DNA of 64,000 bases from Azolla caroliniana (Eukaryota; Polypodiophyta): contig JBHGNT010000013.1 of the NCBI GenBank assembly GCA_043228905.1, forward strand, positions 10,726,001 to 10,790,000, given 5' to 3'. Each line of letters opens with the position of its first letter. Position 1 is the first letter of the stretch. Below are positions 35,479 through 46,468 of this stretch, one piece after another. The notes under the pieces are model-generated. The model saw nothing but the letters and a program-made list of their open reading frames with translations, searched no databases and had not been told where the DNA came from. A program made the position numbers and the translations under genes.

Positions 35479-38400
35479 TCACTTCGGCATGGGATGTCTC
35501 TCCAATCCGATCCTCTTCCGGCATGCTTCCAGCCTGTCGGGTGTGAGGACCTTGGTCAGCATATCCGACCCATTCTCGTCCGTGTGGATCTTTGTCAGCA
35601 CGAACTCCTTGTCTTCTATCCTTTCCCGGATCCAGTGATATCTTCGCTGGATGTGCTTCGTCCGGGAGTGATAGGCCGCGTTCTTCGCAAGGTGGATTGC
35701 ACTCTGACTGTCGCAGTAGAGTCGGTACTCCTCCTGCCGGGTACCGAGCTCTCCAATGAAGTCCTTCATCCATATTATTTCCTTGCCGGCTTCAACAGCT
35801 GCCATGTACTCCGCCTCCGTGGTTGACAACGCAACCGTCTTCTGCAGCCTCGACTGCCACGAAACAGCTCCCCCTGCATACGTCATCACATACCCTGATG
35901 TGGACCGGCTGGTATCTGCATCAGCCGACATATCCGAATCGGTGAAGCCGTCGAGTTCGGGCTTACCGGAGCCGAATCGGAGGCACACATTCGCTGTGCC
36001 CTTCAGGTATCGGAGTATCCACTTGGCCGCGTTCCAATGCTCTTTGCCGGGATTGCTCATGTACCGGCTCACCACTCCGACCGCATATCCGATGTCCGGT
36101 CTCGTACACACCATGGCGTACATCAAGCTCCCGACGGCTGAGGCATACGGCACTTTCATCATATCCTCCTTTTCAGCCTTTGTCTTGGGACTTTGCTTGC
36201 TGGACAGCTTGCAGTTTGCCGGGAGGGTCGATCCGACCGGTCTTGCTTCCGACATGTTGAACCGGTGAAGCACCTTCGTCACGTACTTCTCCTGTGACAG
36301 CCACAACTGCTTCTTCTTCCGGTCCCGGATGATGTGCATCCCTAGTATTTGCCTCGCCGGACCCAGGTCCTTCATTGAGAAGGTTCGGTGAAGAGCCTTC
36401 TTCAGCATCCGTATCTTGACCTGGTCCCGTCCGACGATCAACATGTCGTCCACGTACAGGAGGAGTATTAGAAAGTCTCCTCCTTCGAACTTCTTCACAA
36501 ACACGCAGTGGTCGGACTGCGTTTTGAGGTACCCTTCGTCGGTCATGAAGGAGTCGAACTTCTGGTACCATTGCCGGGGAGCCTGCTTCAGTCCGTAAAG
36601 GCTCTTCTTCAACCGGCATACCAGGTGCTCCTTCCCTTCCTTCTCGAATCCTTCCGGTTGCTGCATGTAGATCTCTTCTTCGAGGTCACCGTGAAGGAAT
36701 GCCGTCTTCACGTCCATCTGTTCTACCTCGAGGTCCATGCTTGCCGCTATGCTCAGCACCGTCCGGATGGAGGTCATCTTCACTACCGGGGCAAATATTT
36801 CGTCGAAGTCGACGCCCTTCTTTTGCTGAAACCCCTTCACCACGATCCTGGCTTTGTATCTCGGGGGGTTTCCGGCATCTCCCGGTTTCAGCTTGAACAC
36901 CCACTTGTTTCGAAGTGCCCGCTTTCCTTTCGGCAACTCCACAAGTTCATATGTGTGGTTCTCATGCAGGGAATCCATCTCGTCCTGCATGGCAATCAAC
37001 CACCTACGGCTCTGGGTGTCGTGCTTTGCTTCTTCAAAGCTCTCCGGCTCCCCCTCGTCGGTTAGCAGCACGTGCTCTGGATCCGGAAATCTCCGGGGGG
37101 CCTTTCTCTCTCTTAGAGGATATCTTCGTTCCGGAGCTTCGGTAACCGGTTCTTCCGGTTCTTCTTCATCCGAATCCATTTCGGGATCGGGGCCGGTTCC
37201 GGTATCGTTTTCATCTTCTTCGGCCGGTTCTGTTCCTTCACCGTCTTCGGCCGGATCCTCGAGTGCTAACCGGTCCCTTGCCGGTCGGGACTGCTCCTCG
37301 TAGAGTTGATCCTCACCGGTCGACTTGGAGCTCTTCATCTTCTTCTCCGACTCCCAGTCGGCGAGCGTCTTGTTCTCCATGAAGATGATGTCTCGACTCC
37401 TGAATATCTTCTTGTCGACCGGGTCCCATACTCGGTAGCCGAACTCGTCGTCACCGTAACCGAGGAATATGCATGGCCGGGTCTTTGGATCTAGCTTTCC
37501 TCTCCGGTCCTTTGCCACATGCACGTATGCGAGACACCCGAACACCTTCAGATGCCGGTAGGATACTTCCTTACCGGTCCACGCTCTCTGCGGCGTGTCT
37601 CCGTCCAAAGGTACTGAGGGTGATCTATTTATCACATATGTCGCCGTCGACATTGCCTCAGCCCAAAATCCCTTGGGTAATTTCGCATGCGCCAGCATAC
37701 TCCGGACCCTCTCCATTATGGTCCGGTTCATCCTCTCGGCCAGCCCGTTCAGTTCCGGCGTCTTCGGCACAGTAAACTCGAGTCGGATTCCCTTCGAGCG
37801 GCAGTACTCCTGGAACTGCCCCCGGTATTCCCCTCCGTTATCCGCTCGTATCGCTTTCAGCTTCTTGCCGGATTCTCTTTCCACTCTCGCATGGAGTTCT
37901 TTGAAGACGGACAATACTTGGTCCTTAGTCTTCATCGGTGCCGTCCACAGTCTTCGGCTATGATCATCTATGAAAGTTACGAAGTACTGGGCTCCGCCAT
38001 GTGACTTCGTTTCTACCTGACACACATCAGTGTGCACCAACTCCAATGGTGCGCTACGTCTCGTCGGTGGCCTTGAGTGGAAGGAGGTTCGGTTCTGCTT
38101 ACCGGCCAGGCAATCGGTGCACTTCTCCAGGTGCACATGCTTCACTGGAATAAGGTTGTCTTCTGCAAGCCTCTTCATCCCCTTCTCACTCATGTGGCAC
38201 AGTCTCTTGTGCCAGAGCTCACCGGCAGTGTCGGCTGCCACATTCAGCTCTTCCGGACATAACCGGGCATTCATCAGGTACAGAGTGTTGTCTTTCCGAG
38301 CCCGAGCCACTATCAGGCTCCCCTTGCTGAACTTCATTTCGCCGTTCCGGATGCTACCTGTGTAGCCTTCATCGTCTAGCCTCCCGGCCGAAATCAGATT

Positions 38401-39561
38401 CAATCGAACCTCCGGAACGTGTCGAACATCCTTCAGCAGCATTTTGCATCCGGTCGGGGTTGTCAACCACACGTCTCCGATGCCGGCAATCCGGCACGTA
38501 CCTTCATTTCCCATCCGAACACAGCCATGCTCACCGGCTGTGTAGGATGAGAAGTATCTTCTCTCCGGGGTCAGGTGGAACGATGCTCCGGAATCGACCA
38601 CCCAGGTCGTCTCATCGCCGGCAACGTTTAGCTCACCTTCTTCGGTGATGAGCATGATTTCTTCCTCACTTGCCGCGAGTGCTGTTGTTCCTTTCCGGTC
38701 CTGCCCTCGCCGATCCGAACCTCTCCGGTCCGTGGCTCCCCGGTATGCACCGTTTCTCTCCGGTGACTTCTTCGAATCGGTGTCGTCGGCTCCGTTGTCT
38801 TTTCGGTAATGCCGACAATTCTTTCGGAAGTGCCCCGGCTTCCCACAGTGGAAGCATGTAGGCCTTGCTCTTGACTGCGACCGGGTCCCCGACTTCTCCC
38901 GTCTTTGCGGACTCCGGTTCCATTGTCTTCCCCGATCCGATTCGGTAAGCAGCGCCTTCGTGTCGGAGGCAGGTTCTTTATCTCTCCGACGCGCTTCTTC
39001 GTTCAAAATACTTGTCTTTACCGTTTGTAAGGACAAGTTATCTTCGGTGCACGAGGTGCTGAGAGTCACCACCAAGTTCTCCCAGCTTTCCGGCAATGTA
39101 CACATCAGGATGATGGCTTGCATTGCATCCTCCAACGGGAACTTAATCGCCGCAAGCTGGTTCACGAATCCCATGAACGTGCTTACGTGTTCCACCATAC
39201 TCTCGCCGTCCCGGTACTTGAGATTCACTATCTTCCTCATCAGAGAGGTCCGGTTCAACGCATTCTTCCTCTCATAGAGGCCCGACAGCTTCTTCCACAT
39301 CTCGTATGCGTTTGTGTCGTTCGCCACATGTTGTAGGACGCTTACATCGACATATTGTCGGATCGTCGCTACGGCTTTCCGGTTCAGGAGCTTCCACTCC
39401 GACTCAAGTACCCCTTTCGGTATTTCCGACCTGTCAATCGGTTCGTACAGGTCCCGAACAATCAGAAGATCCTCCATCTTGATCTTCCAGTCGGCGTAAT
39501 TCTGTGCATTCAGCACCATCATCATCGGCTGCCCGCTGCCGCCGCCTTCCATTTTCTGCAA
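35479..39561 (-). CDS. Copia gag-pol polyprotein (1360 aa), element G
   Basis: One frame from ATG 39561 (MQKMEGGGSG). Order: gag about 1-235; zinc knuckle CFHCGKPGHFRKNC 236-249; aspartic protease WVVDSGASFHLT with the DSG triad at 323-325; HHCC-type pre-integrase zinc finger (HKRLCH near 451, CTDC near 481); integrase core with Asp 512, Asp 574 (RADNGGEY) and the AER Glu near 609; acidic linker 770-805; RT starting near 870 with YVDDM at 1036-1040; RNase H with TDSD near 1207, TTEAEY near 1248 and CDSQSA near 1283. All catalytic motifs are present. Copia order (integrase before RT) is clear. The product assembles virus-like particles and copies the element. Confidence 0.96.
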   Translation of the reverse strand: MQKMEGGGSGQPMMMVLNAQNYADWKIKMEDLLIVRDLYEPIDRSEIPKGVLESEWKLLNRKAVATIRQYVDVSVLQHVANDTNAYEMWKKLSGLYERKNALNRTSLMRKIVNLKYRDGESMVEHVSTFMGFVNQLAAIKFPLEDAMQAIILMCTLPESWENLVVTLSTSCTEDNLSLQTVKTSILNEEARRRDKEPASDTKALLTESDRGRQWNRSPQRREKSGTRSQSRARPTCFHCGKPGHFRKNCRHYRKDNGADDTDSKKSPERNGAYRGATDRRGSDRRGQDRKGTTALAASEEEIMLITEEGELNVAGDETTWVVDSGASFHLTPERRYFSSYTAGEHGCVRMGNEGTCRIAGIGDVWLTTPTGCKMLLKDVRHVPEVRLNLISAGRLDDEGYTGSIRNGEMKFSKGSLIVARARKDNTLYLMNARLCPEELNVAADTAGELWHKRLCHMSEKGMKRLAEDNLIPVKHVHLEKCTDCLAGKQNRTSFHSRPPTRRSAPLELVHTDVCQVETKSHGGAQYFVTFIDDHSRRLWTAPMKTKDQVLSVFKELHARVERESGKKLKAIRADNGGEYRGQFQEYCRSKGIRLEFTVPKTPELNGLAERMNRTIMERVRSMLAHAKLPKGFWAEAMSTATYVINRSPSVPLDGDTPQRAWTGKEVSYRHLKVFGCLAYVHVAKDRRGKLDPKTRPCIFLGYGDDEFGYRVWDPVDKKIFRSRDIIFMENKTLADWESEKKMKSSKSTGEDQLYEEQSRPARDRLALEDPAEDGEGTEPAEEDENDTGTGPDPEMDSDEEEPEEPVTEAPERRYPLRERKAPRRFPDPEHVLLTDEGEPESFEEAKHDTQSRRWLIAMQDEMDSLHENHTYELVELPKGKRALRNKWVFKLKPGDAGNPPRYKARIVVKGFQQKKGVDFDEIFAPVVKMTSIRTVLSIAASMDLEVEQMDVKTAFLHGDLEEEIYMQQPEGFEKEGKEHLVCRLKKSLYGLKQAPRQWYQKFDSFMTDEGYLKTQSDHCVFVKKFEGGDFLILLLYVDDMLIVGRDQVKIRMLKKALHRTFSMKDLGPARQILGMHIIRDRKKKQLWLSQEKYVTKVLHRFNMSEARPVGSTLPANCKLSSKQSPKTKAEKEDMMKVPYASAVGSLMYAMVCTRPDIGYAVGVVSRYMSNPGKEHWNAAKWILRYLKGTANVCLRFGSGKPELDGFTDSDMSADADTSRSTSGYVMTYAGGAVSWQSRLQKTVALSTTEAEYMAAVEAGKEIIWMKDFIGELGTRQEEYRLYCDSQSAIHLAKNAAYHSRTKHIQRRYHWIRERIEDKEFVLTKIHTDENGSDMLTKVLTPDRLEACRKRIGLERHPMPK

Positions 39562-39566
39562 CAGTC

Positions 39567-39578
39567 GCTCTGATACCA
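39567..39578 (-). other. Primer-binding site of G
   Basis: Minus-strand TGGTATCAGAGC, three bases inside the LTR at 39582; initiator Met tRNA type. Confidence 0.9.
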
Positions 39579-39581
39579 GTT

Positions 39582-39892
39582 TGATGAGAATCGACGCTTC
39601 TATTCACCTTCTTCCCTCGGCCACAACCGATTAATCGCGGATCAATGGAGCAGAAAATAGGAACCACACGTAGAAACAAAGAAACAGAAAAGAAAGAAAA
39701 ACGCGAGTACACAGGGATTAACGTGGAAAACCCTAGACGGGAAAAACCACGGGAGTATAAGACTCCAAACCAACACTATGCAGAGAAGTATACAATGGCG
39801 AGCTGCAAGGCGACGACCTTGAGCTCGCTGTCCTCGCCACAGGCGGCGGAAATACACAGAGGCGTCTACCTCTTCCTCGCTCGCGCTCTATT

Positions 39893-39924
<32 letters not shown>

Positions 39925-40229
39925 ACGACTGCTCTCACTTCACTCCTCTTGAGTGGAAAAACAGAAAAATGAGTAGTAGTCATAAAACAGTTTGCCCTAA
40001 GTCATATTTATACTTATATGACTTTGGGCTATTTACAACTGTAGCCTCAGGGGCCCATAGCGAACATATTCACGGATATGTCCCTGCATCCGGATCGCTC
40101 TCTGGGTACATTCGTCATCCGGTACCGAAACCGGGGTCTTCGTCATCCGGATCCGAAACCGAAACCGGGCTTGTCGGCATTTAGCTCTGATGTCCGACCA
40201 TCCCATCCGAAGGGACCGTAATCCCAACA
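39582..40229 (-). repeat. 5' LTR of Copia G
   Basis: 648 bp, effectively identical to 34821-35468. Followed at 40230 by GAAAC, the target duplication. Confidence 0.92.
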
Positions 40230-40355
40230 GAAACCACGTTGAGCATGAGCTCCACGGATCATCCTCAATCCGATGGACAGACAGAACGAGTAAATCAAAT
40301 TATTGAGGACATGCTTCGAGCATACGTTGGTGCAAAACCAACAAAATGGGAACGT

Positions 40356-41163
40356 TGTCGGGGTTGCTACGCCCTTGCGTGCAGAAAGGAGGAGGGACCA
40401 CGGGGGTCTCGGACCGAAGAGCAAGAGAGAGAGAAGTAAGAGAGATAGACCCGATTACACAGAACCGAAGATTGCACAGGGACACGGCCCAACAAACAGA
40501 GATCACAAATAAACGCCGACGCAGATGGACGCAACAACGAAAGATATGTACTTATGAATGCAAGAAAATAACAGACTAAAGTATTACAACCCACGGTGGG
40601 GCACGAAATAGATACTAACGAAAACGAACAGGGCGGCGAACAGATGCCGACCCCTGTATGTCGCGACGCACAGAAAGGGAAAACAGGTCGGAGGTGCTGC
40701 AGGACGCACTCGGGGCGTTCCACGGAACAGCACAAGCCTCCTCGAAACCTGCACAGGTACGCGATGGAGCAGAAGACAGAGAAAGCGGGAGTGAGAGAGA
40801 AGCCCCGAAATCGGTTCGGCAGCACTTCGTCCTCTCCGTGCGAGATATCTGCAACAGCTCTTTCCTGCTCCTTATATAGGCCGTTGAGCAGGCCTTCCTG
40901 TCAGCTTTATTCCCTGTCCCTTTTGTCAGGGATCTCCTCCGTTCTGCACGCATCCGCGTAGTTACGCCGCCGACTCGTACAGTTCGCGCGCGTGACCGAA
41001 AAGACTGTTCGCGCGGTCTTTGTCTTCACTCGTGTTAGGGCCCGTTCCTGCCGATTATCCTCCTAATTCGATTCTATGTACAACTTGGAGCGTGCGCGTG
41101 TGAAGAACCGGTTCCTACGCCCCGGTGCGCCGATTCCGCTTAGGGACGGTTTTCTTCACGACA
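40356..41163 (-). mobile_element. Solo LTR of A2-type Gypsy in element E
   Basis: 808 bp with TGTCGGGGTTGCTACGCCC at one end and CTTCACGACA at the other, both matching the A2 LTR in reverse. ACGT at 40352-40355 and 41164-41167 is an exact 4-bp target duplication. Removing it restores the E integrase frame between KWE and the LEFAYN block. Longer than the A2 LTR (670 bp), so a sister subfamily. Motif at 40393-40413. Confidence 0.9.
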
Positions 41164-41884
41164 ACGTTACCTCCCAATTTTGGAGTTTGCTTATAACAGC
41201 TCCAAGCATACGTCGACGGGATATAGTCCTTTTATGTTGATGTATGGATTTCAGCCACGAGCCCCGATTGATGTTAATATACATCATGATGAGTTGCGAA
41301 GTACGCAAAACTTTCTTCGGGATATGCAAGATATGTTGCATATTGCACGGGATAATATAAAAACAGCTCAAGATAGAGCGCGTTTTTATGCCGATCATCA
41401 CAGGCAACCTCGTGTATTCAGCCCTGGACAGAAGGTATTTTTACGTGTACCTCACAATTCTAAGACATTGTCTACGGGTAACTGCGCTAAGTTAGCCCCA
41501 CGGTTTTGTGGACCTTTTACAGTCCTCAAACGCATTGGATCATCAGCCTATCGTCTCGCTCTTCCTGATGGTGTTGGAATCCATCCAGTCTTTCATGTAA
41601 GTCGTCTAAAAGAACTTCTAGGTTCTGGCGACAATACAGTTACAACTGAAACTCTGGTTACTTCTGAAGATTCATCTTCTAAACCACATGTACCAGAAAG
41701 AATTCTCGATGTTAAAACAAAAAAATTACGTGCTAAGGAAATCCGAAAATTTAAAATAAAATGGATGGATAAATCAATCAAAGATGCCACATGGGAACGC
41801 GAAACGACTCTAAGAACTAACTTCCCTAACTTTCCATTGCAAGAGTGCAATGTTTTAAAGAGGGGGAGTATGTTACGGGCATGA
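41164..41884 (+). CDS. Integrase C-terminus and chromodomain of E (partial)
   Basis: Continuation of the E integrase frame: LEFAYNSSKHTSTGYSPFML, then the GPY/F-type region (KLAPRFCGPFTVLKRIGSSA) and HPVFHVSRLKELLG. The end resembles a chromodomain (PERILDVKTKKLR, FKIKWMDKSIKDATWERE). In plant chromoviruses this domain helps target integration to heterochromatin. The frame stops inside the 3' LTR at 41884. Confidence 0.85.
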
Positions 41885-42335
41885 CCATATAATATCCCGT
41901 GGTGAGAATTGTCGTAGTATTCTATACACGTGGATAAGTGTGAGGGTTAAACAAAGAGTCTAAAGAAGGGGAGGATTACTTTTAATCCTCGGGATTGAGA
42001 CAACCCATGAGGCCAAGTGTGAACATGGCTGGGGGCCTTGAGAATTACTATAAATAAGAGGCCTAGCTACCCTCATTGGGGCATGCATTGACTACGTCGA
42101 GACTCTGTCCGTGAGTGGAACGACTCTTGTAGCAAGCGCGCTATCGTCCAGGTACGACTCGACGCCAAGGCGGTGGTATGGGACACCGATCGAGGCTCGA
42201 GTCCGTCTCGATCCCTTCGCTCGGGGGTGGTCGGGTGGATCGGCACCCTTCTTTCTCTCTTTTCTCTCTATTCTTTCTAGATCTATCATTGATATATCCT
42301 TATTTTATGCTTACTTTAGTACCTAATCTCTAATA
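41871..42335 (+). repeat. 3' LTR of element E
   Basis: 465 bp, one difference noticed from the 5' LTR (the CGGGGG versus CAGGGG near 42221). Followed by GACTG. Confidence 0.9.
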
Positions 42336-43843
42336 GACTGGGTGCAGGAAATGGATAAAGCCCAAAACAGTAATTACATGGTTATGGGGGCTCTGCAACG
42401 AGCACTGCCCAGAGAAGAAGACCTGCGATTTCGGCAAGCAGTGCAGTGCACAACATGCCTCAACCCCGACCACTCTACACTGGAATGTACAATGCGGACT
42501 CAGTGCATGTTGTGCCACTCCCGTTCCAACACATTGAGCCTCAGGGGGTGCAACGACCAGACGAGGACCGATTCAGGGAAGATGTTCGATACTGACCAGA
42601 ACGCAGTTACCGCTATGATGACAGACGGCGAGAAGAGTATGATCGGGACCGATACGAAAGGGATTACTCTCCGGATTATGATCGACGAAGACATGAAAGA
42701 AGGTTTCAGAACGGTGAGTGTACCCAAACCAAGACAGATGAGGATACCGCAGTAACCGATGACACCCAAATAACCATATAGGGAGTTTTCGACGAGATGA
42801 GCGTCGAGAGCCGAATCAGGAATACATATGGGAACCGGATACAAACTCGTCCGTACCACAACCGGAGCAATGGAGGCCAGAAGATACCAACCGGATGAAT
42901 TCCGGTATCCAGTCGGGAAATGTAGAAAAAGGGGAAACGAATGGTAACTGGAAAGTATATTGTTACTATTGTCGATAGGAAGGCCATTACAATAGCAATT
43001 GCTTGGGAAAAGCAAAAGAGAAACAACTGGTAGTTAACATGGCGACCGCCGAAGTCATGGATGTACAACAAGTCACCACCTAATCGAAAGGGATGGCTGT
43101 AGAGTGGGAGGCCCAGGAGGCAATCTGGAAGTAGGCTACAAAGTGGATACAAATGGCCAATGAACGAAACATAGCCGAATTAAAAGAACAAACCAAGTTT
43201 CCAAAACAACCACTCGAGAACACGGACACCGACCCAACCTAGTAGGTTTTGCAACAATGCCAGATTATGTTGCCACTTGGCCGACTTTTGTAATTGGTTC
43301 CCAGATTTATGGAAGGGTTAAAATCAACTTTCGCAACACAAAATCCGGAGCTAGCACTGACATTTTTCTCAAACCCGGAGGAAGGACCGACAATGGTTGA
43401 TATGAGTAGTCTGGCAGTCACAGTAATCATCAAAAGCAGCGAAGTACCCATAACAATTGTTGACAGAGGCTCAGGTGTAAATGTAATCAGCCAATTGACA
43501 TGTGATACACTGGGCATCAGAGAATTGGAACCGTGCCCATTCTAGTTATGGATGGTAGATACTAGTTCGGTCCAACCAACCGGACTCATCCAAAACCTCG
43601 ACATTACAATCGGAGGGCATGCCTTCTGAATTTCCGCTGTGGTACTGCAACTCAACGCACCGGGAGCATATCCCCTATTATTGGGAAGCCTGTGGTTGAG
43701 AACTTGTGATCACCTTCCTGCGAGGAAAAACCAAAGTCCGGGTGTCGACACAGGAACACGCCGGTATGAGTAAGTCGTTGATGCAGCTATACACGGAAAG
43801 TATTAATATGTTGGACGGATTGGCAGATGATGAAATTGATCGG
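42336..43843 (+). pseudogene. Gag zinc-knuckle and protease remnant of element F
   Basis: Resumes the gag frame broken at 33824. A Cys-rich stretch near 42447-42512 and a CCHC-like knuckle YCYYCR...EGHYNSNC near 42957-43006 (with an in-frame stop) are visible. A retropepsin-like block follows at about 43430-43530 (ITIVDRGSGVNVISQLTCDT), where the usual Ser/Thr after the catalytic Asp is Arg. Stops and frame shifts throughout. The remnant is cut off by the C-type LTR at 43844. Confidence 0.65.
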
Positions 43844-44616
43844 TGTCATAGTATATTTTGTATACTACGTGAAATATATATGGAGTACCTGATTAACTAA
43901 CTATAAAGAAATAGGAGAAACCACTAAAATAATTATGTTACATGCATATGGCAATGTTTGAACCCTATACCTCCATGTTAACATATGGCAATGTTTGAAC
44001 CCTATACCTCCATGTTAACAATTCCAATCCTTACCATTGTACTAACATTATGAGAATTAAAGTTATAATCCCATGTAAATATTCTAGATAAGCATGATAG
44101 AGAAAGTTATCCATGCATACACACTTGAGTTAAATGAAAAAGTATGATAGAAAAAGCTAATCATGCACATGTAGTGTGCATGACCACTTGAGTTAAAGAA
44201 AACACATGATAGGAAAAGCTAATCATGGACATGTAGTGTGCATGAACACTTAAGTTAGAAAGGGATGATGCTTGCATGTGGTAAACTTAGACTCTCCCAT
44301 CACTATATAAGGATGGGGGAGCAAATTGTAAGGGGTTTTTGTCAATTTTTTTGGGTTTCTAAATATTGATTGAATACATTATATACGGGTGTTTCACGAT
44401 TTTCTTCTATCTCTCTTCCAATTTATTGAAAAGTTTGGATTGATTTCTTGGATTCGTAATACTAATTATTCTAATTCACTATACTCGTGAAAGTCACGAG
44501 ATTCCTGCCTTTCTCTTTCATATTCTTATTAGCCTTAAACTTCTCCTCCTCCTAGTCCAAAACCTCGGCGGTTCCCACCCGACTCACACAACGATCCGAC
44601 ACTGAAAAGCATGACA
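43844..44616 (+). repeat. 5' LTR of family C Gypsy
   Basis: 773 bp starting TGTCATAGTATATT and ending AAGCATGACA. Relative of the solo LTR at 25327-26110: shared CTACGTGAAATAT near the start and motif GTCCAAAACCTCGGCGGTTCCC at 44554-44575. Contains an internal duplication of about 43 bp (GCAATGTTTGAACCCTATAC twice near 43950-44020). Followed by a primer site. Confidence 0.8.
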
Positions 44617-45025
44617 CATTTGGTGAACCTGACAAGAAGTCGGGTTGTAAGGAGATGGAGAATCAACAAGAGTTTAACAACATGATAATGATGTGTTGAA
44701 CGGATGCTACAAGAACAACGTGCAATGTCAGAGATTGCGACGGCAGTAGAGTGGCTCGTGCAACGGAACGGGCAATTCAATGGGAAGGATGTGTCATGTT
44801 ATTTGCAGGACTACAAGGCGGAGATGCTACGGTATAGAATATCGGAAGGATTGCAAGTGACATCCTTCAATCGGGTGGCTACGGATGGGCTTTAAGGGAG
44901 TATCCATGGGATACGACAACAAAATCCGATGTGCGTTTGAAGAAGCGTCGAAGACTACATTCGCTATCGAGGACTCATCCAAGGCAACGCGGAGAGGATT
45001 CGAAGATTGGGTGGAAACTCCGGAC
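44617..45025 (+). pseudogene. Family C primer site and gag fragment (truncated)
   Basis: TGGTGAACCTGACAAG at 44621 is the primer site. From about 44640 a gag start related to A2 and B is readable (EIATAVEWLVQRNGQFNGKD, then YLQDYKAEMLRYRIS), with an early stop near 44895. Sequence homology ends near 45025, where Copia J begins. The rest of the element is not in the window. Confidence 0.65.
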
Positions 45026-45029
45026 ACGG

Positions 45030-46412
45030 GGCTAAAGATCCTCGATGTTTATGTGGCTAATTCTTTTGTGCCACAACTCGATGCTTATCTTGGTTTTGAG
45101 ACCTTTGGCATGCATGGCCGATTTCACCTCGTTCATATTGCGGATGAACATGCGACCATCTCTCCGTCCCTTGGCTATGAGTTGGCCATCTTTCTCGATG
45201 AAACAACCTTCGTTGATGAAGCGGATTTGCATGCCTTGCTCCACGATTTGGCCGACCGAGACCAAATTCTTCGTTATTGTGGGCACGTGCAAGACATTCT
45301 TGATGCAAGTTTGCTTTGCTCGCCTTCTTTCCCGAATGGGACATTGTCGATGTGCCGAATTAGATGTGTGGTGTCATCACTCATCTCTTCGTGGGATGTC
45401 ATGTGATGTGAGGTGCTAGAATCAACGAACCACACGTCTTCCGAGTTGGAGGTGCTTGTGGAGTCAGAGGCCATCATAGAGTTCGCTCTATGTCTCATTA
45501 CGAATAGACCACTGTAGTCGTCGTATTCGGAGTTGTTGGTGTAGTTTGTGAGTTGTCGGCTTGTCGAAGCCGACTCACTTCTCCTTTTCCGACACTCCTC
45601 TTCGTGGTGGCCGATTTTGCCGCAATAGTTGCAAACAATGAGCCACGTTTGCCGACCTTGTTCGGCATGGAAGCTCCCCTTGTTCCGAAGGTCCCTTGAT
45701 GGCTTCTGTCTTGTTGTCGAAGCTTTGAGTGCCCTTCGTTCGATGGGTCGAATCGACCTCTTCTACGGCCTCAATTTCGTTCTCGGCCACCATCTGAATT
45801 CAAGAAGAACATTTGTCCTTCAGATGCCTTGGTTTTGGTTTGGACGTGGTTCTCTTCAACCATTAGTATTGATTGAAGGTCGAAGAACGAAGGAGGGTTT
45901 TCCCTCACCAAGATTGCCGTCCTCAATGAGTTGAATCGTTGTGTGAGGCCGCCCAAGCATACTTGAACCATCTCGTCTTCGTCGACGTTTATTTTGATAG
46001 AGCCAAGTGAGTCACAAATGCTCTTGATGTTGGCGGTGTAGTCCAACATGGACATGTCTTTTTGCCGAATGTTGTTCAACTCTTGTCGAAGTTGAAGCTT
46101 TCGGGTGGTCGTGTTGGTGGCGAACATTTTCTTTAAGTTCTCCCATGCCTCTTTGGGCATCTTGGCGTCTTGAATGTGGCTAAGCATGTGGTCATGGACA
46201 CATGTTGCCAAGTAATACATGACTCGACTCACCGCTTGCTCCCATGTTGAGTAGTCGACGTTCTTTGGGTCGGGTCGATTTTCTTGAGCGTCGTTGATGT
46301 AGCTCCAATACCGTTGGCCGACGAGGTATTGGGTCATCTTGTACTCCCAAGATGAATAATTGCTCTGGTCTAGCTTTTCACTAGGGAGCGAGCTACCCAT
46401 TTGTGTGTTCAT
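45030..46412 (-). pseudogene. Copia gag-protease remnant, element J
   Basis: Starts at ATG 46412. Gag (NYSSWEYKMTQYLVGQRYWS, LGGLTQRFNSLRTAI) is uninterrupted for 213 codons. A knuckle CNYCGKIGHHEEEC lies near 45620, a protease block FVDSSTSHHM near 45430 (DSS in place of DSG), and a pre-integrase block ELWHKRISHIN near 45060. Frame shifts separate them. The element is cut off at about 45030, so integrase, RT and RNase H are missing. Same subfamily as element I. Confidence 0.8.
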
Positions 46413-46468
46413 GTTGATTGTAGTGTCTTCTCTTCTTTTGTTTTTCTTCCTTCGATCACGTTACACGT
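46413..46468 (-). other. 5' leader of Copia J (part), with A2 target site
   Basis: Leader of J between its gag start and the A2 insertion. ACGT at 46465-46468 is the left target duplication. The leader resumes at 53530. Confidence 0.7.

Larger units (their letters stand above)
34821..40229 (-). mobile_element. Intact Ty1/Copia element G
   Basis: Complete: 648-bp LTRs (34821-35468, 39582-40229), exact 5-bp target duplications GAAAC (34816-34820, 40230-40234), a methionine tRNA primer site, a polypurine tract (AAGTGAAGGGGGAGTTT on the minus strand, 35469 upward) and one uninterrupted 1360-codon gag-pol. Only one LTR difference was noticed (near 35220 versus 39981). Inserted into E's integrase in opposite orientation. 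Potentially autonomous. Confidence 0.95.
33825..42335 (+). mobile_element. Gypsy chromovirus-type element E, internally deleted
   Basis: 465-bp LTRs at 33825-34289 and 41871-42335, with exact 5-bp target duplications GACTG (33820-33824, 42336-42340). Primer site TGGTATCAGAGCC at 34292, and polypurine tract AAAGAGGGGGAGTA before 41871. Removing the nested Copia G and the solo LTR leaves only ~1.36 kb of interior, carrying the integrase core-to-chromodomain part. Gag, protease and RT are absent. Only one LTR difference was noticed, so this is a young deletion derivative. Confidence 0.9.
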
